A stretch of 64,000 bases of DNA, from contig NZ_JAMXBE010000001.1 in assembly GCF_024704835.1 (NCBI RefSeq), forward strand, positions 434,001 through 498,000. The letters run 5' to 3'. Below, one piece after another: positions 52,569-62,147 of the stretch. This DNA comes from Parapedobacter tibetensis (lineage in GTDB: Bacteria > Bacteroidota > Bacteroidia > Sphingobacteriales > Sphingobacteriaceae). The notes beneath the pieces were generated by a model, which saw only the letters and a list, made by a program, of their open reading frames with translations, made no database searches and was not told where the DNA came from. The position numbers and the translations under genes were made by a program. The first letter of the stretch is position 1. The number at the start of each line of letters is the position of its first letter.

Positions 52569-53546
52569 TTATAAGGGTTTCCTGACCACATTTTTCAACC
52601 GGTAGGTAACGGTATAAGTACCACTCAAAAAATAGGTAATGGTACTTACCGGATTCAGGTTTCTGCCTATATCCGTTGCATTACCTACCACGCGGTAGTA
52701 GGTGATGCCATCATTCCAAGTAGCGTTCGCAACATTGATCTGCTTAAGCAGCGGATAATTCAGCCCTGTAAACGGATATTGATATTCGATGGACGTATCG
52801 GTCACTTCCTCAGAAAAGTAAGGCGACCAATTCGAAAACGTGGGTCTATCGCCTCTTTTGATGATCTCACCTGCTTGGGGATTGAACGGTCGGCCGTTTT
52901 TATCTACCCATTTGAAAATAATCTTGTTCTCCGTGGTCGCTTCCCGCTCGACCACAATTTCAAGGGATTGGTCAGCACCCACAAAGTTATCCTCAATCCC
53001 GAAGGTTGAAGTGGTCATTGCTTGATACGAAATCGAATGCGTAGCTGCCGACCGTAAGCGGATATCCAAGGCCTCATTGATTACTCGGGCGCCCCTGCTA
53101 TTCGTTACTTCAACATCAATCGTATACAAGCCGGTATCGATATTGGTGGTGGCCCTCGTCAAGCCTACCCTGCCACCTATTTCATTGATCATGATGGCGG
53201 GCGATTTACCTACGTCAATCTTCTCCATTACCTTTTCCAAGGTGTTATCGTCATTCGTAATCTCTGCCAAATAAACAGGCACGTCATACTCCTGCAAAAA
53301 TTCGGTGGCTTCACGCCCTGTTTTTTTATCGCGTATACTGAGGAGCTTGACCTGAACCGGAGAAGTACTCCCATCCAAAATAAGGGATCCAGTATAGAGC
53401 ACCTGACCTTGCGTAGCTTCCAACGTCCGCAAATTATAGGTGATATAGTCACTGATATAGCCGGATTCGACTTTGGAACAACTTCCGACAGCCGCCACTA
53501 AACCTATTAGGCTTATGAGCGGAAACAACTTATTTATCTTCTGCAT
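52569..53546 (-). CDS. DUF5007-like lipoprotein
   Basis: A 325-residue lipoprotein (lipobox AVGSC, Cys23) with SKVESGYISDYITYNLRTLEATQGQVLYTGSLILDGSTSPVQVKLLSIRDKKTGREATEFLQ, then beta-rich repeats and a C-terminal SGTYTVTYRLKNVVRKPL. This resembles DUF5007, found beside SusC/SusD and fasciclin genes in Bacteroidota; the assignment is from memory. No catalytic motif. Spacing to neighbours on both sides is small (16 and 42 bp), so it belongs to the same transcript. Likely a surface glycan-binding or scaffold subunit. Confidence 0.7.
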   Translation of the reverse strand: MQKINKLFPLISLIGLVAAVGSCSKVESGYISDYITYNLRTLEATQGQVLYTGSLILDGSTSPVQVKLLSIRDKKTGREATEFLQEYDVPVYLAEITNDDNTLEKVMEKIDVGKSPAIMINEIGGRVGLTRATTNIDTGLYTIDVEVTNSRGARVINEALDIRLRSAATHSISYQAMTTSTFGIEDNFVGADQSLEIVVEREATTENKIIFKWVDKNGRPFNPQAGEIIKRGDRPTFSNWSPYFSEEVTDTSIEYQYPFTGLNYPLLKQINVANATWNDGITYYRVVGNATDIGRNLNPVSTITYFLSGTYTVTYRLKNVVRKPL

Positions 53547-53562
53547 ATGCTTTGCTTTTTAT

Positions 53563-54681
53563 TCATTCTATCGTTATGTTAAACACAAACGTCACCCGGA
53601 TCATCTCAAAACCCGCCTCATACGCCATGGCCTGTTTGATGGTATATTCATTCCCCGCTGCAGTCTGCCCGGGAAATTGCCCGATATTGAAGGTGAAGTT
53701 GGCTTCATCATACTCGCAAAATAACCGGGCATCGGCACCCCAATTGATCACATTTCCATTGGCATCAAACCAATGTCCGTAACCGTTTGCTGTTGTGGTG
53801 GCATTGAGTTCTCCGTTACTTTCCACGGCGTAGAACTTAATGGTATTACCCAAAAGGTCGGGTATTTCACTGGCTTCGAGCCCAAAGGCCGTGGCCAACT
53901 CATTTTGGTCAATGCTTACCGATGCACCCGAATAGTTGGCGGCATCAAAAGGAAAGGCTACGTCGTAGTTCCATGTCGAGTTCTGGACACTAAGCGGCGG
54001 ATAAAAATCGGCTATAAAATTATGGCTATTGGCCAACACATTGATCACCGTTCCGGTGGAGGTAATGATACCTGAAGTCTGACACCTAATCCGCAAATCG
54101 GTCTCGTCACCCTCAGGCGTTGTGACCACCCCATCGCTATTTACCTGGTCTTGTTCGCCCCGGATCTGTACATAATATAGGTAATAGATGGGTTGGAAGG
54201 ACCATTGGCCTGGTGGCTGAAGTTGCCTATGATAGCTAAAACCCGGAATTCCAGAGGCATTGGCTATCGGGGTATACTGCGTATTGGCGGTCGTGGGGCC
54301 ATGGTTCCCGTCGTTGTAAATATAAGTCCGCAGTGAATCGACGTTAACCGCTTCCAGCATTTGTGCCAATGAATAGGTGGCATTTTCATCCCTAATCAAT
54401 AATTCCGCCCATTTCCGGTTGTAAAACCGCTTGATGGAATAGTTGGTTGGAGCAAAGAAAGTCGATGCATTGTTAATCTCATCTTTCAGTCCAAAATGGT
54501 CAATCACAATGATGAGGGTATCGAACAGCCCTGCAGGGTGCTGCGCCAGATAATCGTAAGTGGTTAGGTTTACCCTGGCCTCGTGCACGCCCTCATCCGT
54601 CAGGTAGCTTTCCTTCTTGCAGGAATACAAGCATAGCATTCCTGATAGGGAAATTAATAAAATAAAAAATAGCTTTCTCAT
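53563..54681 (-). CDS. Fasciclin (FAS1) lipoprotein with C-terminal DUF4859
   Basis: A 372-residue lipoprotein (lipobox CLYSC, Cys21). A FAS1-like N-terminal domain (about 35-230) shows TTYDYLAQHPAGLFDTLIIVIDHFGLKDEINNASTFFAPTNYSIKRF, the typical fasciclin sequence with TFFAPTN. Residues about 238-372 are a DUF4859 domain (YDVAFPFDAANYSGASVSIDQNELATAFGLE; ANGYGHWFDANGNVINWG) very close to that of the DUF6055 protein. FAS1 proteins mediate adhesion or glycan binding. It starts 21 bp after the SusD stop, as part of the SusC-SusD-FAS1-DUF5007-DUF6055 run. Confidence 0.83.
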   Translation of the reverse strand: MRKLFFILLISLSGMLCLYSCKKESYLTDEGVHEARVNLTTYDYLAQHPAGLFDTLIIVIDHFGLKDEINNASTFFAPTNYSIKRFYNRKWAELLIRDENATYSLAQMLEAVNVDSLRTYIYNDGNHGPTTANTQYTPIANASGIPGFSYHRQLQPPGQWSFQPIYYLYYVQIRGEQDQVNSDGVVTTPEGDETDLRIRCQTSGIITSTGTVINVLANSHNFIADFYPPLSVQNSTWNYDVAFPFDAANYSGASVSIDQNELATAFGLEASEIPDLLGNTIKFYAVESNGELNATTTANGYGHWFDANGNVINWGADARLFCEYDEANFTFNIGQFPGQTAAGNEYTIKQAMAYEAGFEMIRVTFVFNITIE

Positions 54682-54702
54682 ATCATTCGTTCAAATGGTC
54701 AA

Positions 54703-56178
54703 TTACATATTCACAGTACTCCAGTAAGGGGTCTGCCGTAGTTGTTTGTTTAGGCTGAGCAAGCTGGGGTCAAACGGCCAATAATGCTTTCCAGCTTCGA
54801 ACTGACTGGAAGTCATCTTAGCTCCGAACTTCATGGTTCCGTTGTACCGTGCCAAACGAACCAAGTCGAAAAAACGATGTCCCTCCAGGAACAATTCTCT
54901 TCCGCGCTCCTCGATAATGGCTTCAAACAGGTCGCCGCTGTTGTCCCAAACGTCCAGCCCTGCCTTTTCGCGCACTTCATTGAGTATGATCACGGCTGCG
55001 GATTCATTACCGGTAGCCGCCAGTGCTTCGGCTTCCAGTAGCCGGATATCCGCATAGCGGAAAATGATGATGTTGTTTTTGAAGATGGCTATGGCAGATC
55101 CCGTCTCATTGGTATAGGTCACGTTGGCATATTTCGTGCAAATGACCGCCTCCGTACTCAACGTTCGGTTGAAAACGCTCCGCAGACGCAGGTCATCATC
55201 TCCATACAGCTCACCCATCCGGGTATGGGAAATCACCAATCCCGGCAATCCCGTCCTTCCCCGCAGATACGGCGCCATCAGCGTGAAATTACCAATGCCC
55301 TGGATCGTACCTTCGTTGGCCGCGTTTTGGGAAACCTCGAATATCCCTTCTGTCGACTGTCCCTTGTAGATGCCGTGATAGCTGGCGCTGTCTCTTGATA
55401 CATACGTGTAGTTTCCTTGCTGCGCTACCATGTTGGCGGCCGTAGCACAGGAGGCATAATCCCCTTGCCAGGCATACACATGCGCTGCCAACGCATACAA
55501 TGCCCCTAAATTGGCACGAATAGCCCGGTCACGGGCTGAAGCATAGCCCCAGCTCAGCAGGCCACTAGCCGCTTCAATATCCGAAAGACATTGGGCCAGG
55601 ATTTGACTGGTGGTTGCAGCAGGAAAATCTTCGGCATCCACCACATTCACGGAACGGGTCACCAAGGGAACCCCTCCCCATACCCTCGCCATATAAAAAT
55701 AGGTGAACGCCCGCATGTAGTATGCCTCGCCAAGGTATCGACCCCGTACTTCTTCGCTCGAAAAAGCATCGGCTGGCATCTCCGCTACATAGTGCAACAC
55801 CCTATTGGCCTGGTCAATGACCCGATAGAATAGATCATATCGTCGCAGGCGAAGCATAGGATTCCACGTTTCCGATGCAGGGACTGCAAGTGACCAAGTC
55901 ATATTGGCGACAAAGCTATAAGGCCAAGCGGTTACTGTACTGAATTCATCCGAAGGCAAATCGCCATAAGCATAATGCGTCATGCCATCGGAATAATTCA
56001 AGGCTTGCCGCAACAGGGCATAGGTGGCTGTCACGGCCGAATTGGCATCGGCTTCCGTCTTCCAAAAACTATCATCAATCGGATAGCTTTGAGGCTCCAA
56101 ATCCAAAAAATCACTGCACGAGCTACATAAGTATAAGGTAGCTATACAGCTATATAGTGCTAATATTTTTCTTATCAT
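54703..56178 (-). CDS. SusD/RagB-family substrate-binding lipoprotein
   Basis: A 491-residue surface lipoprotein (lipobox LCSSC, Cys21) with mature start SDFLDLEPQSYPIDDSFWKTEADANSAVTATYALLRQ, the helical signature YLGEAYYMRAFTYFYMARVWGGVPLVTRSVNVVDAEDFPAAT, and the C-terminal RYADIRLLEAEALAATGNESAAVIILNEVREKAGL and EERGRELFLEGHRFFDLVRLARYNG. All are standard SusD. It starts 11 bp after the SusC stop. First binding subunit of the five-gene cluster whose other members are FAS1, DUF5007 and DUF6055 lipoproteins. Confidence 0.95.
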   Translation of the reverse strand: MIRKILALYSCIATLYLCSSCSDFLDLEPQSYPIDDSFWKTEADANSAVTATYALLRQALNYSDGMTHYAYGDLPSDEFSTVTAWPYSFVANMTWSLAVPASETWNPMLRLRRYDLFYRVIDQANRVLHYVAEMPADAFSSEEVRGRYLGEAYYMRAFTYFYMARVWGGVPLVTRSVNVVDAEDFPAATTSQILAQCLSDIEAASGLLSWGYASARDRAIRANLGALYALAAHVYAWQGDYASCATAANMVAQQGNYTYVSRDSASYHGIYKGQSTEGIFEVSQNAANEGTIQGIGNFTLMAPYLRGRTGLPGLVISHTRMGELYGDDDLRLRSVFNRTLSTEAVICTKYANVTYTNETGSAIAIFKNNIIIFRYADIRLLEAEALAATGNESAAVIILNEVREKAGLDVWDNSGDLFEAIIEERGRELFLEGHRFFDLVRLARYNGTMKFGAKMTSSQFEAGKHYWPFDPSLLSLNKQLRQTPYWSTVNM

Positions 56179-56189
56179 GGTCTGTGGTA

Positions 56190-59100
56190 TTAAAATGATA
56201 AATCGACTCCAAACGTGAATTTCTTTGGTATGGGGTATCCGTTCCCTGTGGAATAGCCATTTGGCTGGACCGCTTCGGGGTCTGGTGTATCAGACCAAGA
56301 GCGGATATAGAGGTTATCCAGCATGCCGAAAAATCGAATAGATCGGCATTTCAGATTGTCGACCCATTGCTGTGGCAGGTTATAACCCAATTGGACGTTT
56401 TTCAGCCTCACGAAGCTGGCATTCTCTACAAAATAGCTTTGCGCGATATGCCAATTATCCACCGTATTGGAAAATAAGTTTGGGTAACGAGTCTGGTCGC
56501 CCGGCTGTAACCAAAAATCGGAAACGCTGAAGTCTCCTGCAATAGCAGAATTGCTTCCCCAGGTCCCAAATAAATTGGAAGATCCGGCATCTTGAAGCCG
56601 GTCCGACAGGTACCCGTTCCAGAGGTTCCTTCCCTCAATGAACGTAATCAATACCTGCAGGGTAAACCCTTTGTAGGCAAAATTATTGGTCAACCCGCCG
56701 GTAATCCTGGGATTGGGATCGCCCATCGACACCTTATCCAAGTAGTCAATGATGTAATCCCCATTCACATCCACGGGGTCTGGATCACCCGCCTTATAAA
56801 ATTGCCCCGTCAGTCCGCTTCGTAACCGGTCGCCAGTAAGGGGGTCAATGGGCACATCGGCATCGGCAGCAAAAACACCGTTCACCTGCCAGACCTGGAA
56901 GGGGAACATCGGTTGCCCCACATTGAGGGTACGCTCCATCCAAGGCGGCCCTACACGGAACTCCCGGCCGTCATTGGGCAACTTGACCACCTTATTTTTA
57001 TTGTACGCGATGTTGAAATTGGTATACCATTGGAAAGCCGACTGGGGGTTCATGTTCACGGAATTGATGGTTAACTCCACCCCGCTATTGCGGATATCCA
57101 CAAAATTGCTGATAATGTTCGAAAAGCCTGTAATGATTGGGGCCGGCGCTTCGAATACCATGCTTCTAGACTCCCGCATGTAATAATCTGCGGTGATCGT
57201 CAATCTGTCCCGGATAAAATTGGCATCCAGGCCGATATTGAACTGCGGTGTACGTTCCCATTTGATATTAGCCGCTGATGCCGGGTTGTTGTAATTCGGA
57301 TAGGTTACTAAGGTGCCATTGTATGTGGAACCAGACACATTGTCCCCATTGTCCAATCGGGAGCCTACATAACCGGCGTTGAAGCCCAAGTTGGTATATT
57401 GGGCATAATAACTGCCCGGGTCAAGCCCGGTGAGGCCGTAGCTCGACCTGACTTTAAGAAAGGAAACTACATCAGTCAACGGTTCGAAAAACGGCTCTTC
57501 GGACAAAACCCATCCAGCGGAGATAGCTGGGAATATACCCCATCGATTATCGCGGCTGTAACGTGAGGATGCATCCTGCCGATAACTTGCCTGCAGCAAA
57601 TAACGTCCTTTATAGTCATAACCCAGGCGGCCAAACAACGACACCCTTGCCCGTTCTTCCAAGCTTGTCCAACCATATAAATCCGGCCCAGATGGAATCC
57701 CAGATATAGTCTTGATGATGGTGCTGTTATCGCTCCATCCTTGCTGGTATCGATCATTTCTATTGTTCTTTTCCATACCGTATCCCAATACGCCTGACAG
57801 GTTATGGTTTTCTTTCAAGGTTTTATAATAATTGAAGAAACTCTCCAATTCCCAGCGTTGGTTTTGGTATACCCAACTTTGGGCACGGTTACGACCATTC
57901 CCTGTAATCAGTCCGGGCTGGAAAAGATCGCGGGTATTGTTATTAATGTTGTAGGAGAACTGCGTGCGGAACGACAACTCCGGCACAAACAGCTGCTTGA
58001 TGGTCACCGCGGTATTCCCATTGATGCTCGTCGTCTTGTCATCGTCCATCAAATCGTCGTACCGACCGGTGTGAACAGCCCGTTCCGCATCGGTTATTTG
58101 CCAGAAAGAAGATGGGAATCCCCATGTCGTAAAGGGGAATTTACTCCCAAAAACACCTTCGCCTGAACCATGTTTAGCCTTCGTCAGCCCTGCAAACAAG
58201 TTGGTTTCAATCTGGACATTCTTGGTCGGATTGGCTTGCAGGAAAATACGTGGTGTGACATTGTCATTTTCATAACCAATCATTACGCCTTCTTCATAAT
58301 ACCGTTGGACGGAGAGCCTATAGATGAAGGTTTCCGTGGATGCTCCAACACTCGCGTTGATGTTATTCACGCGGGCTGCACGCAGAAACATGCCCTGCCA
58401 ATCGGTATTGTTATTGAAAGCTGTATTCAAGCTATCCGTCAGCATCATGCTGATTTGGTCATTATTAAACCAATTGTATTGGCCTCCTCCATACAGCAAT
58501 GCCATTTTGAGGCGCCGTTCTTCCGCCCCTACTTGGATGGGTTTCATGGCAGGCCTATTGGCCACACCCATATAAGCCGAAACACGGACTTCCGGCTTAG
58601 CACCCATTGGCCGTTTGGTCTTTACGATAATCACCCCATTGGCTGCACGTGCCCCATAGATTGCTGATGCCGACGCATCTTTCAGAATATCCACGGATTC
58701 GATATCGTTGGGGTTGATGGATTGCAAGGGGTTAGCCCCATAAGCCGACCTGAAGTCATTCACGTCATAGATAATGTTATCGATCACATATAGGGGAGCA
58801 GTGATGGCATTATCGGCTAATCTAACGTTGCTGCTTCCGCGGATGTTGACCAAGTTGTTTGTTCCTGGCTCACCCGAAGTACTCAACACGGTCATTCCCG
58901 CTACACGGCCTTGTAACATCGCATCAAAAGTGGCATAGGGTGTGTTTTCAAACTCCTTGCCTTTTACCGAGGCAATGGCACCTGTTGTTTTCCGCCGCTG
59001 GATGTCTTGGTAGCCAATCACCACCACTTCATCGAGACCACTGAGGCTTTCTTGCAACACAATCACGTACGAAGGTTGGTCGGTTATCTTAATCGATATT

Positions 59101-59327
59101 CGCTCAAACCCAACCAATGAAACTTCAATTACCTCTCCAGTTGACGCTTGAATATTAAATACGCCTCTATCGTCGGTCTGGGTTACCCGGTTTGTTCCTT
59201 TAACCTGTACCGTCGCGGACGATAAGGGCTCACCTCGGTCATCCTTCACCTCACCGGTCTTGATCTGCGCCATAAGCGCAAACGGTATTAGGATGACACA
59301 TAATAAAATAGTGAATTTTCTCTCCAT
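56190..59327 (-). CDS. SusC/RagA TonB-dependent glycan receptor
   Basis: A 1045-residue outer-membrane receptor: signal peptide (MERKFTILLCVILIPFALMAQ), CarboxypepD_reg-like domain (about 22-100, TGEVKDDRGEPLSSATVQVKG), TonB-box region LDEVVVIGYQDIQRRKTTGAIASV, plug (about 105-240, ESVDILKDASASAIYGARAANGVIIVKTKRP) and a C-terminal barrel ending KFTFGVDLSF. No STN domain. Heads the SusC-SusD-FAS1-DUF5007-DUF6055 operon. The 357-bp upstream gap has no clear -7 box; a weak relative of the shared activator element lies at 59505-59523. Confidence 0.95.
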   Translation of the reverse strand: MERKFTILLCVILIPFALMAQIKTGEVKDDRGEPLSSATVQVKGTNRVTQTDDRGVFNIQASTGEVIEVSLVGFERISIKITDQPSYVIVLQESLSGLDEVVVIGYQDIQRRKTTGAIASVKGKEFENTPYATFDAMLQGRVAGMTVLSTSGEPGTNNLVNIRGSSNVRLADNAITAPLYVIDNIIYDVNDFRSAYGANPLQSINPNDIESVDILKDASASAIYGARAANGVIIVKTKRPMGAKPEVRVSAYMGVANRPAMKPIQVGAEERRLKMALLYGGGQYNWFNNDQISMMLTDSLNTAFNNNTDWQGMFLRAARVNNINASVGASTETFIYRLSVQRYYEEGVMIGYENDNVTPRIFLQANPTKNVQIETNLFAGLTKAKHGSGEGVFGSKFPFTTWGFPSSFWQITDAERAVHTGRYDDLMDDDKTTSINGNTAVTIKQLFVPELSFRTQFSYNINNNTRDLFQPGLITGNGRNRAQSWVYQNQRWELESFFNYYKTLKENHNLSGVLGYGMEKNNRNDRYQQGWSDNSTIIKTISGIPSGPDLYGWTSLEERARVSLFGRLGYDYKGRYLLQASYRQDASSRYSRDNRWGIFPAISAGWVLSEEPFFEPLTDVVSFLKVRSSYGLTGLDPGSYYAQYTNLGFNAGYVGSRLDNGDNVSGSTYNGTLVTYPNYNNPASAANIKWERTPQFNIGLDANFIRDRLTITADYYMRESRSMVFEAPAPIITGFSNIISNFVDIRNSGVELTINSVNMNPQSAFQWYTNFNIAYNKNKVVKLPNDGREFRVGPPWMERTLNVGQPMFPFQVWQVNGVFAADADVPIDPLTGDRLRSGLTGQFYKAGDPDPVDVNGDYIIDYLDKVSMGDPNPRITGGLTNNFAYKGFTLQVLITFIEGRNLWNGYLSDRLQDAGSSNLFGTWGSNSAIAGDFSVSDFWLQPGDQTRYPNLFSNTVDNWHIAQSYFVENASFVRLKNVQLGYNLPQQWVDNLKCRSIRFFGMLDNLYIRSWSDTPDPEAVQPNGYSTGNGYPIPKKFTFGVDLSF

Positions 59328-59684
59328 ATTGCTTAATTTAGTTAGTACATAAATGATCGGTTAATATTCATATAATGTCTATTCGACAATTATTGTATTA
59401 TAGTGCTTGATCAACAGCATTCTCGCGATAAAAACCTCCGCTTATGCTAGATTTTAATTGGTCGTTAGTTTAAGTTGCTAAATTGCGTCGTTTTGTTTCA
59501 CCATCCTAAACATATTTTCGCCAGTGATAACCAAAAATTGACGTAATAATTAAGCCTTTGGCAAGACCAGATGGGCAAATGGTTAATGATTGAATTCGGA
59601 ATCGCTGAATGCTAATAATGGATTATGAAGTATCGCGTTTTATATTTAAAGTAGCTATTACCCATTGAATCAATTACCAAAAAG
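59328..59684 (-). promoter_or_regulatory. Upstream region of the second SusC operon
   Basis: A 357-bp AT-rich gap after the GH127-type gene. CTAAACATATTTTCGCC near 59507-59523 partly resembles the plus-strand form of the shared element (CTAAC...ATATTGGCGG) but lacks the strict core and a -7 box at the right distance. No terminator for the upstream gene is apparent, so read-through from it is possible. Confidence 0.3.
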
Positions 59685-62006
59685 CTACCGCTTCACCGTC
59701 CTCGCTGCAAAGAGTGGCCCTCCGCGACTACCGGTATGGGGTGCGATTTTCACGTTAATGTGTTGCTTGTCTTTCGTCAGGTCTTCCGGGATATCGTATT
59801 GGATGGAAAGGAACGATCCGTCCTTGATACCACTGATATTCTGCGTGGCTATGGTCTGCCCATCTACTTGGATATCGAACGTCTTGCTTCCTGTATATCC
59901 ACCCCAATATTCAAACACCAGTGCCATGGGTTGCGCTGGGAGGACTTTCATGTCAAAGCCAAACCATCCGCCACGCTCGGCCTGCCGGGCTTTTCGATCC
60001 TGCATCTGCACAACATGCGCATCCCCCCCTTCGTAATGGTGATCACGCTCCGGCTGCATCTCACCCAGTTGGAAAAAATCATAGGTGATGGATTCGATCC
60101 GTGCATATGCTGTCTTCTCGGCTTCATAGGTAGCCTGTAATTCCTTCCACTCTTGTTGGTTGAACACATCCCAATATACTGAATACCGCTTGTCATGTGT
60201 CACATAAAAAGGCTTCATCTCCACGTCCCGCGGTTTGCCCACACCTTGGGTACTAAAGGTGTTCGGGCCGTCAGCAGTCTCTATCCAAGCTTTGGGATTA
60301 CGATCTTCCGTAAAAAATACCGGTACGAAATCCGAATCTTTTGCCTTGGGGTCGTCTACTTCGCCCAACTCTCCGGCCATCACCACCGGTCCATATAACA
60401 CCGCAAGCCGCGTATGGTCATCGGGCATTTCCTCGGTACGTAACGTGAAGGGCAATTCCACTTCTACATGATCACCGTCCTTCCATGTACGCGATAACGT
60501 GACGAAACTTCCCGGTGTTTCCCCATGTTGGTACTCCTCACCATTCACCCGTATTGTTATACCTTGCTCTGCCCAATAGGGATAACGGATTTTTACGTCG
60601 AAGCGCTGCGATTCTTCCAAATTAAAGGTAAACGCTGTTCCCTGCTGTTGGGGATAAGCTGTTTCCTGACGTAACGTTAGTCCCTTATCCTCCCATGAAA
60701 GTTCGGACGCCATATACTGGGTGATGTAGAGTTCGTCATCATTATGGTAATAGATATGCCCGGCATATTTGGCGTGATTTTCCATCCCTGTACCTACACA
60801 GCAGGTAAAACCAAACGGATTCTGGTAATGCTTATGGCCGCCCATCTCCAGGGAAAGGTTGTAAATGACGTGACCAGTCAACGGATGCTGCGACGCTAGA
60901 ATCTGGTTGAATAACGCCCGTTCGTAGTAATCCGCAACTTCGGCGCTTGGCTCCCATTGGAAAATCCTATCCGAGAGCTTCAGCATGTTGTATACATTGC
61001 AGGTCTCCGTGGTTTCATCGCTCAGCCGCTTACTGAGCTTATCCGGTTGCCCGAAATACTCGTGGTTGGCATTTCCTCCCGTTACATAAGAGTGATGGTG
61101 AACTACCCGATCCCAAAAGAATTTTGCAGCCTGGTAGTCTTCTTCGTTTCCAGTGGCCTGATAACGCTTCACCAACCCAATTACTTTGGGTATCTGCGTA
61201 TTGGCATGTAGCCCGGCCAGTGAATCCCGGCCCTGGACCAAGTTATCCAACACAGCCTTGTGATAGAAGGCGCCAGCCATATCGAGGTATTTTTTATCTT
61301 GCGTATGGTTATATAAATCCACCAATGACTCATTCATCCCGCCATGCTCACAATGCAATACCTGCTGCATCTGCTCGTCCGTCAAGGGTTCGATGACCGT
61401 ACCTATCCAATCGGCAAAGCGGGTGGCTACGGTAAGCGCCTTTTCGTTGTCCAACAACGTATATGCATCATGGAGACCTGCCAGTACTTTATGATGCGTA
61501 TAGAACGGTGCCCAGATGCCATTAAGGTCAAAACCCTGTGAGCGGATATCCCCCTTGGCTATTTCGTTCTCAAAAACCTCCTTGCCATTGTCAAACGCAC
61601 CGAGGTAGCCGTCGCCGTCTGCTTCTTGGCATAAGGCGAGTTCATCCACGATGTAGTTGGCACGGATCCTAAACTCCTCGTTTCCCGTACTTAAGTACAT
61701 CAATGCACAAGCTGATAGGTAATGCCCCAAGCTATGTCCAGCCAGTGATTGAGCCTCCCAGCCCCCGTAATGTTCCGCCTTGGGTTCCAATCCCGCATTC
61801 TTCCGAAACCGCGCCAGAAAACGGTCGGGCTCATAGGCCAATAGGATTCTCTCATTCAGTTCGGTGGCATCCTTAAAGGGGCCGTCAAGTAACTTCACTG
61901 CCGTCAGTGGGAAGCTTGTGACTTCTTTCAGGTTTTCATTCGTGTTTGAACAAGCTGCGGCCACCACCGCAGCCGCTACGATTATCATTTTAGTCAATAT
62001 GTTCAT
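59685..62006 (-). CDS. GH127/GH146-type beta-L-arabinofuranosidase lipoprotein (DUF1680 clan)
   Basis: A 773-residue lipoprotein (AAVVAAAC, Cys19). An (alpha/alpha)6 barrel (about 60-440) is followed by beta-sandwich domains. The zinc-thiolate active site of cysteine glycosidases in this clan is visible: Glu334-x-Cys336 in TTETCNVYNMLKLSD and the cysteine pair Cys402-Cys403 in FTCCVGTGMENHAKY. These match the Glu-x-Cys...Cys-Cys pattern of the known Bifidobacterium enzyme, with the second cysteine type acting as nucleophile; Glu316 (NHEYFG) is a candidate acid/base. Known members remove beta-L-arabinofuranose from hydroxyproline-linked arabinans or from plant arabinan. Its promoter shares an element with the SusC at 50.1 kb. 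GH127 and GH146 cannot be separated by eye. Confidence 0.88.
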   Translation of the reverse strand: MNILTKMIIVAAAVVAAACSNTNENLKEVTSFPLTAVKLLDGPFKDATELNERILLAYEPDRFLARFRKNAGLEPKAEHYGGWEAQSLAGHSLGHYLSACALMYLSTGNEEFRIRANYIVDELALCQEADGDGYLGAFDNGKEVFENEIAKGDIRSQGFDLNGIWAPFYTHHKVLAGLHDAYTLLDNEKALTVATRFADWIGTVIEPLTDEQMQQVLHCEHGGMNESLVDLYNHTQDKKYLDMAGAFYHKAVLDNLVQGRDSLAGLHANTQIPKVIGLVKRYQATGNEEDYQAAKFFWDRVVHHHSYVTGGNANHEYFGQPDKLSKRLSDETTETCNVYNMLKLSDRIFQWEPSAEVADYYERALFNQILASQHPLTGHVIYNLSLEMGGHKHYQNPFGFTCCVGTGMENHAKYAGHIYYHNDDELYITQYMASELSWEDKGLTLRQETAYPQQQGTAFTFNLEESQRFDVKIRYPYWAEQGITIRVNGEEYQHGETPGSFVTLSRTWKDGDHVEVELPFTLRTEEMPDDHTRLAVLYGPVVMAGELGEVDDPKAKDSDFVPVFFTEDRNPKAWIETADGPNTFSTQGVGKPRDVEMKPFYVTHDKRYSVYWDVFNQQEWKELQATYEAEKTAYARIESITYDFFQLGEMQPERDHHYEGGDAHVVQMQDRKARQAERGGWFGFDMKVLPAQPMALVFEYWGGYTGSKTFDIQVDGQTIATQNISGIKDGSFLSIQYDIPEDLTKDKQHINVKIAPHTGSRGGPLFAARTVKR

Positions 62007-62037
62007 AGTAATAGCAATCTTGCCTACCCTTAATATA

Positions 62038-62086
62038 CAAAGGTAGTACGGCCAACACGTTGAAACTAACCGTATATTGGCGGATG
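62038..62086 (-). promoter_or_regulatory. GH127-type gene promoter with shared 22-bp activator element
   Basis: Minus strand: CATCCGCCAATAT-AC-GGTTAGT (62086-62065), 19 nt, then TACCTTTG (62045-62038), a TAnnTTTG -7 box. Transcription would start near 62032, about 26 nt before the ATG. Element and spacing equal those before the SusC gene at 50210-50258. Confidence 0.72.
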
Positions 62087-62147
62087 CAGTTCGGAATTTA
62101 ACAGAGAGTTAATCCGTAGCCCCAAGAGGAAAGGAATTACCTTCGGT

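Noticed and set aside
59505-59523. Third copy of the shared activator element before the second SusC operon
   Set aside because: Only partial similarity (CTAA, ATATT) and no TAnnTTTG box 19 nt downstream, so not counted as a site.
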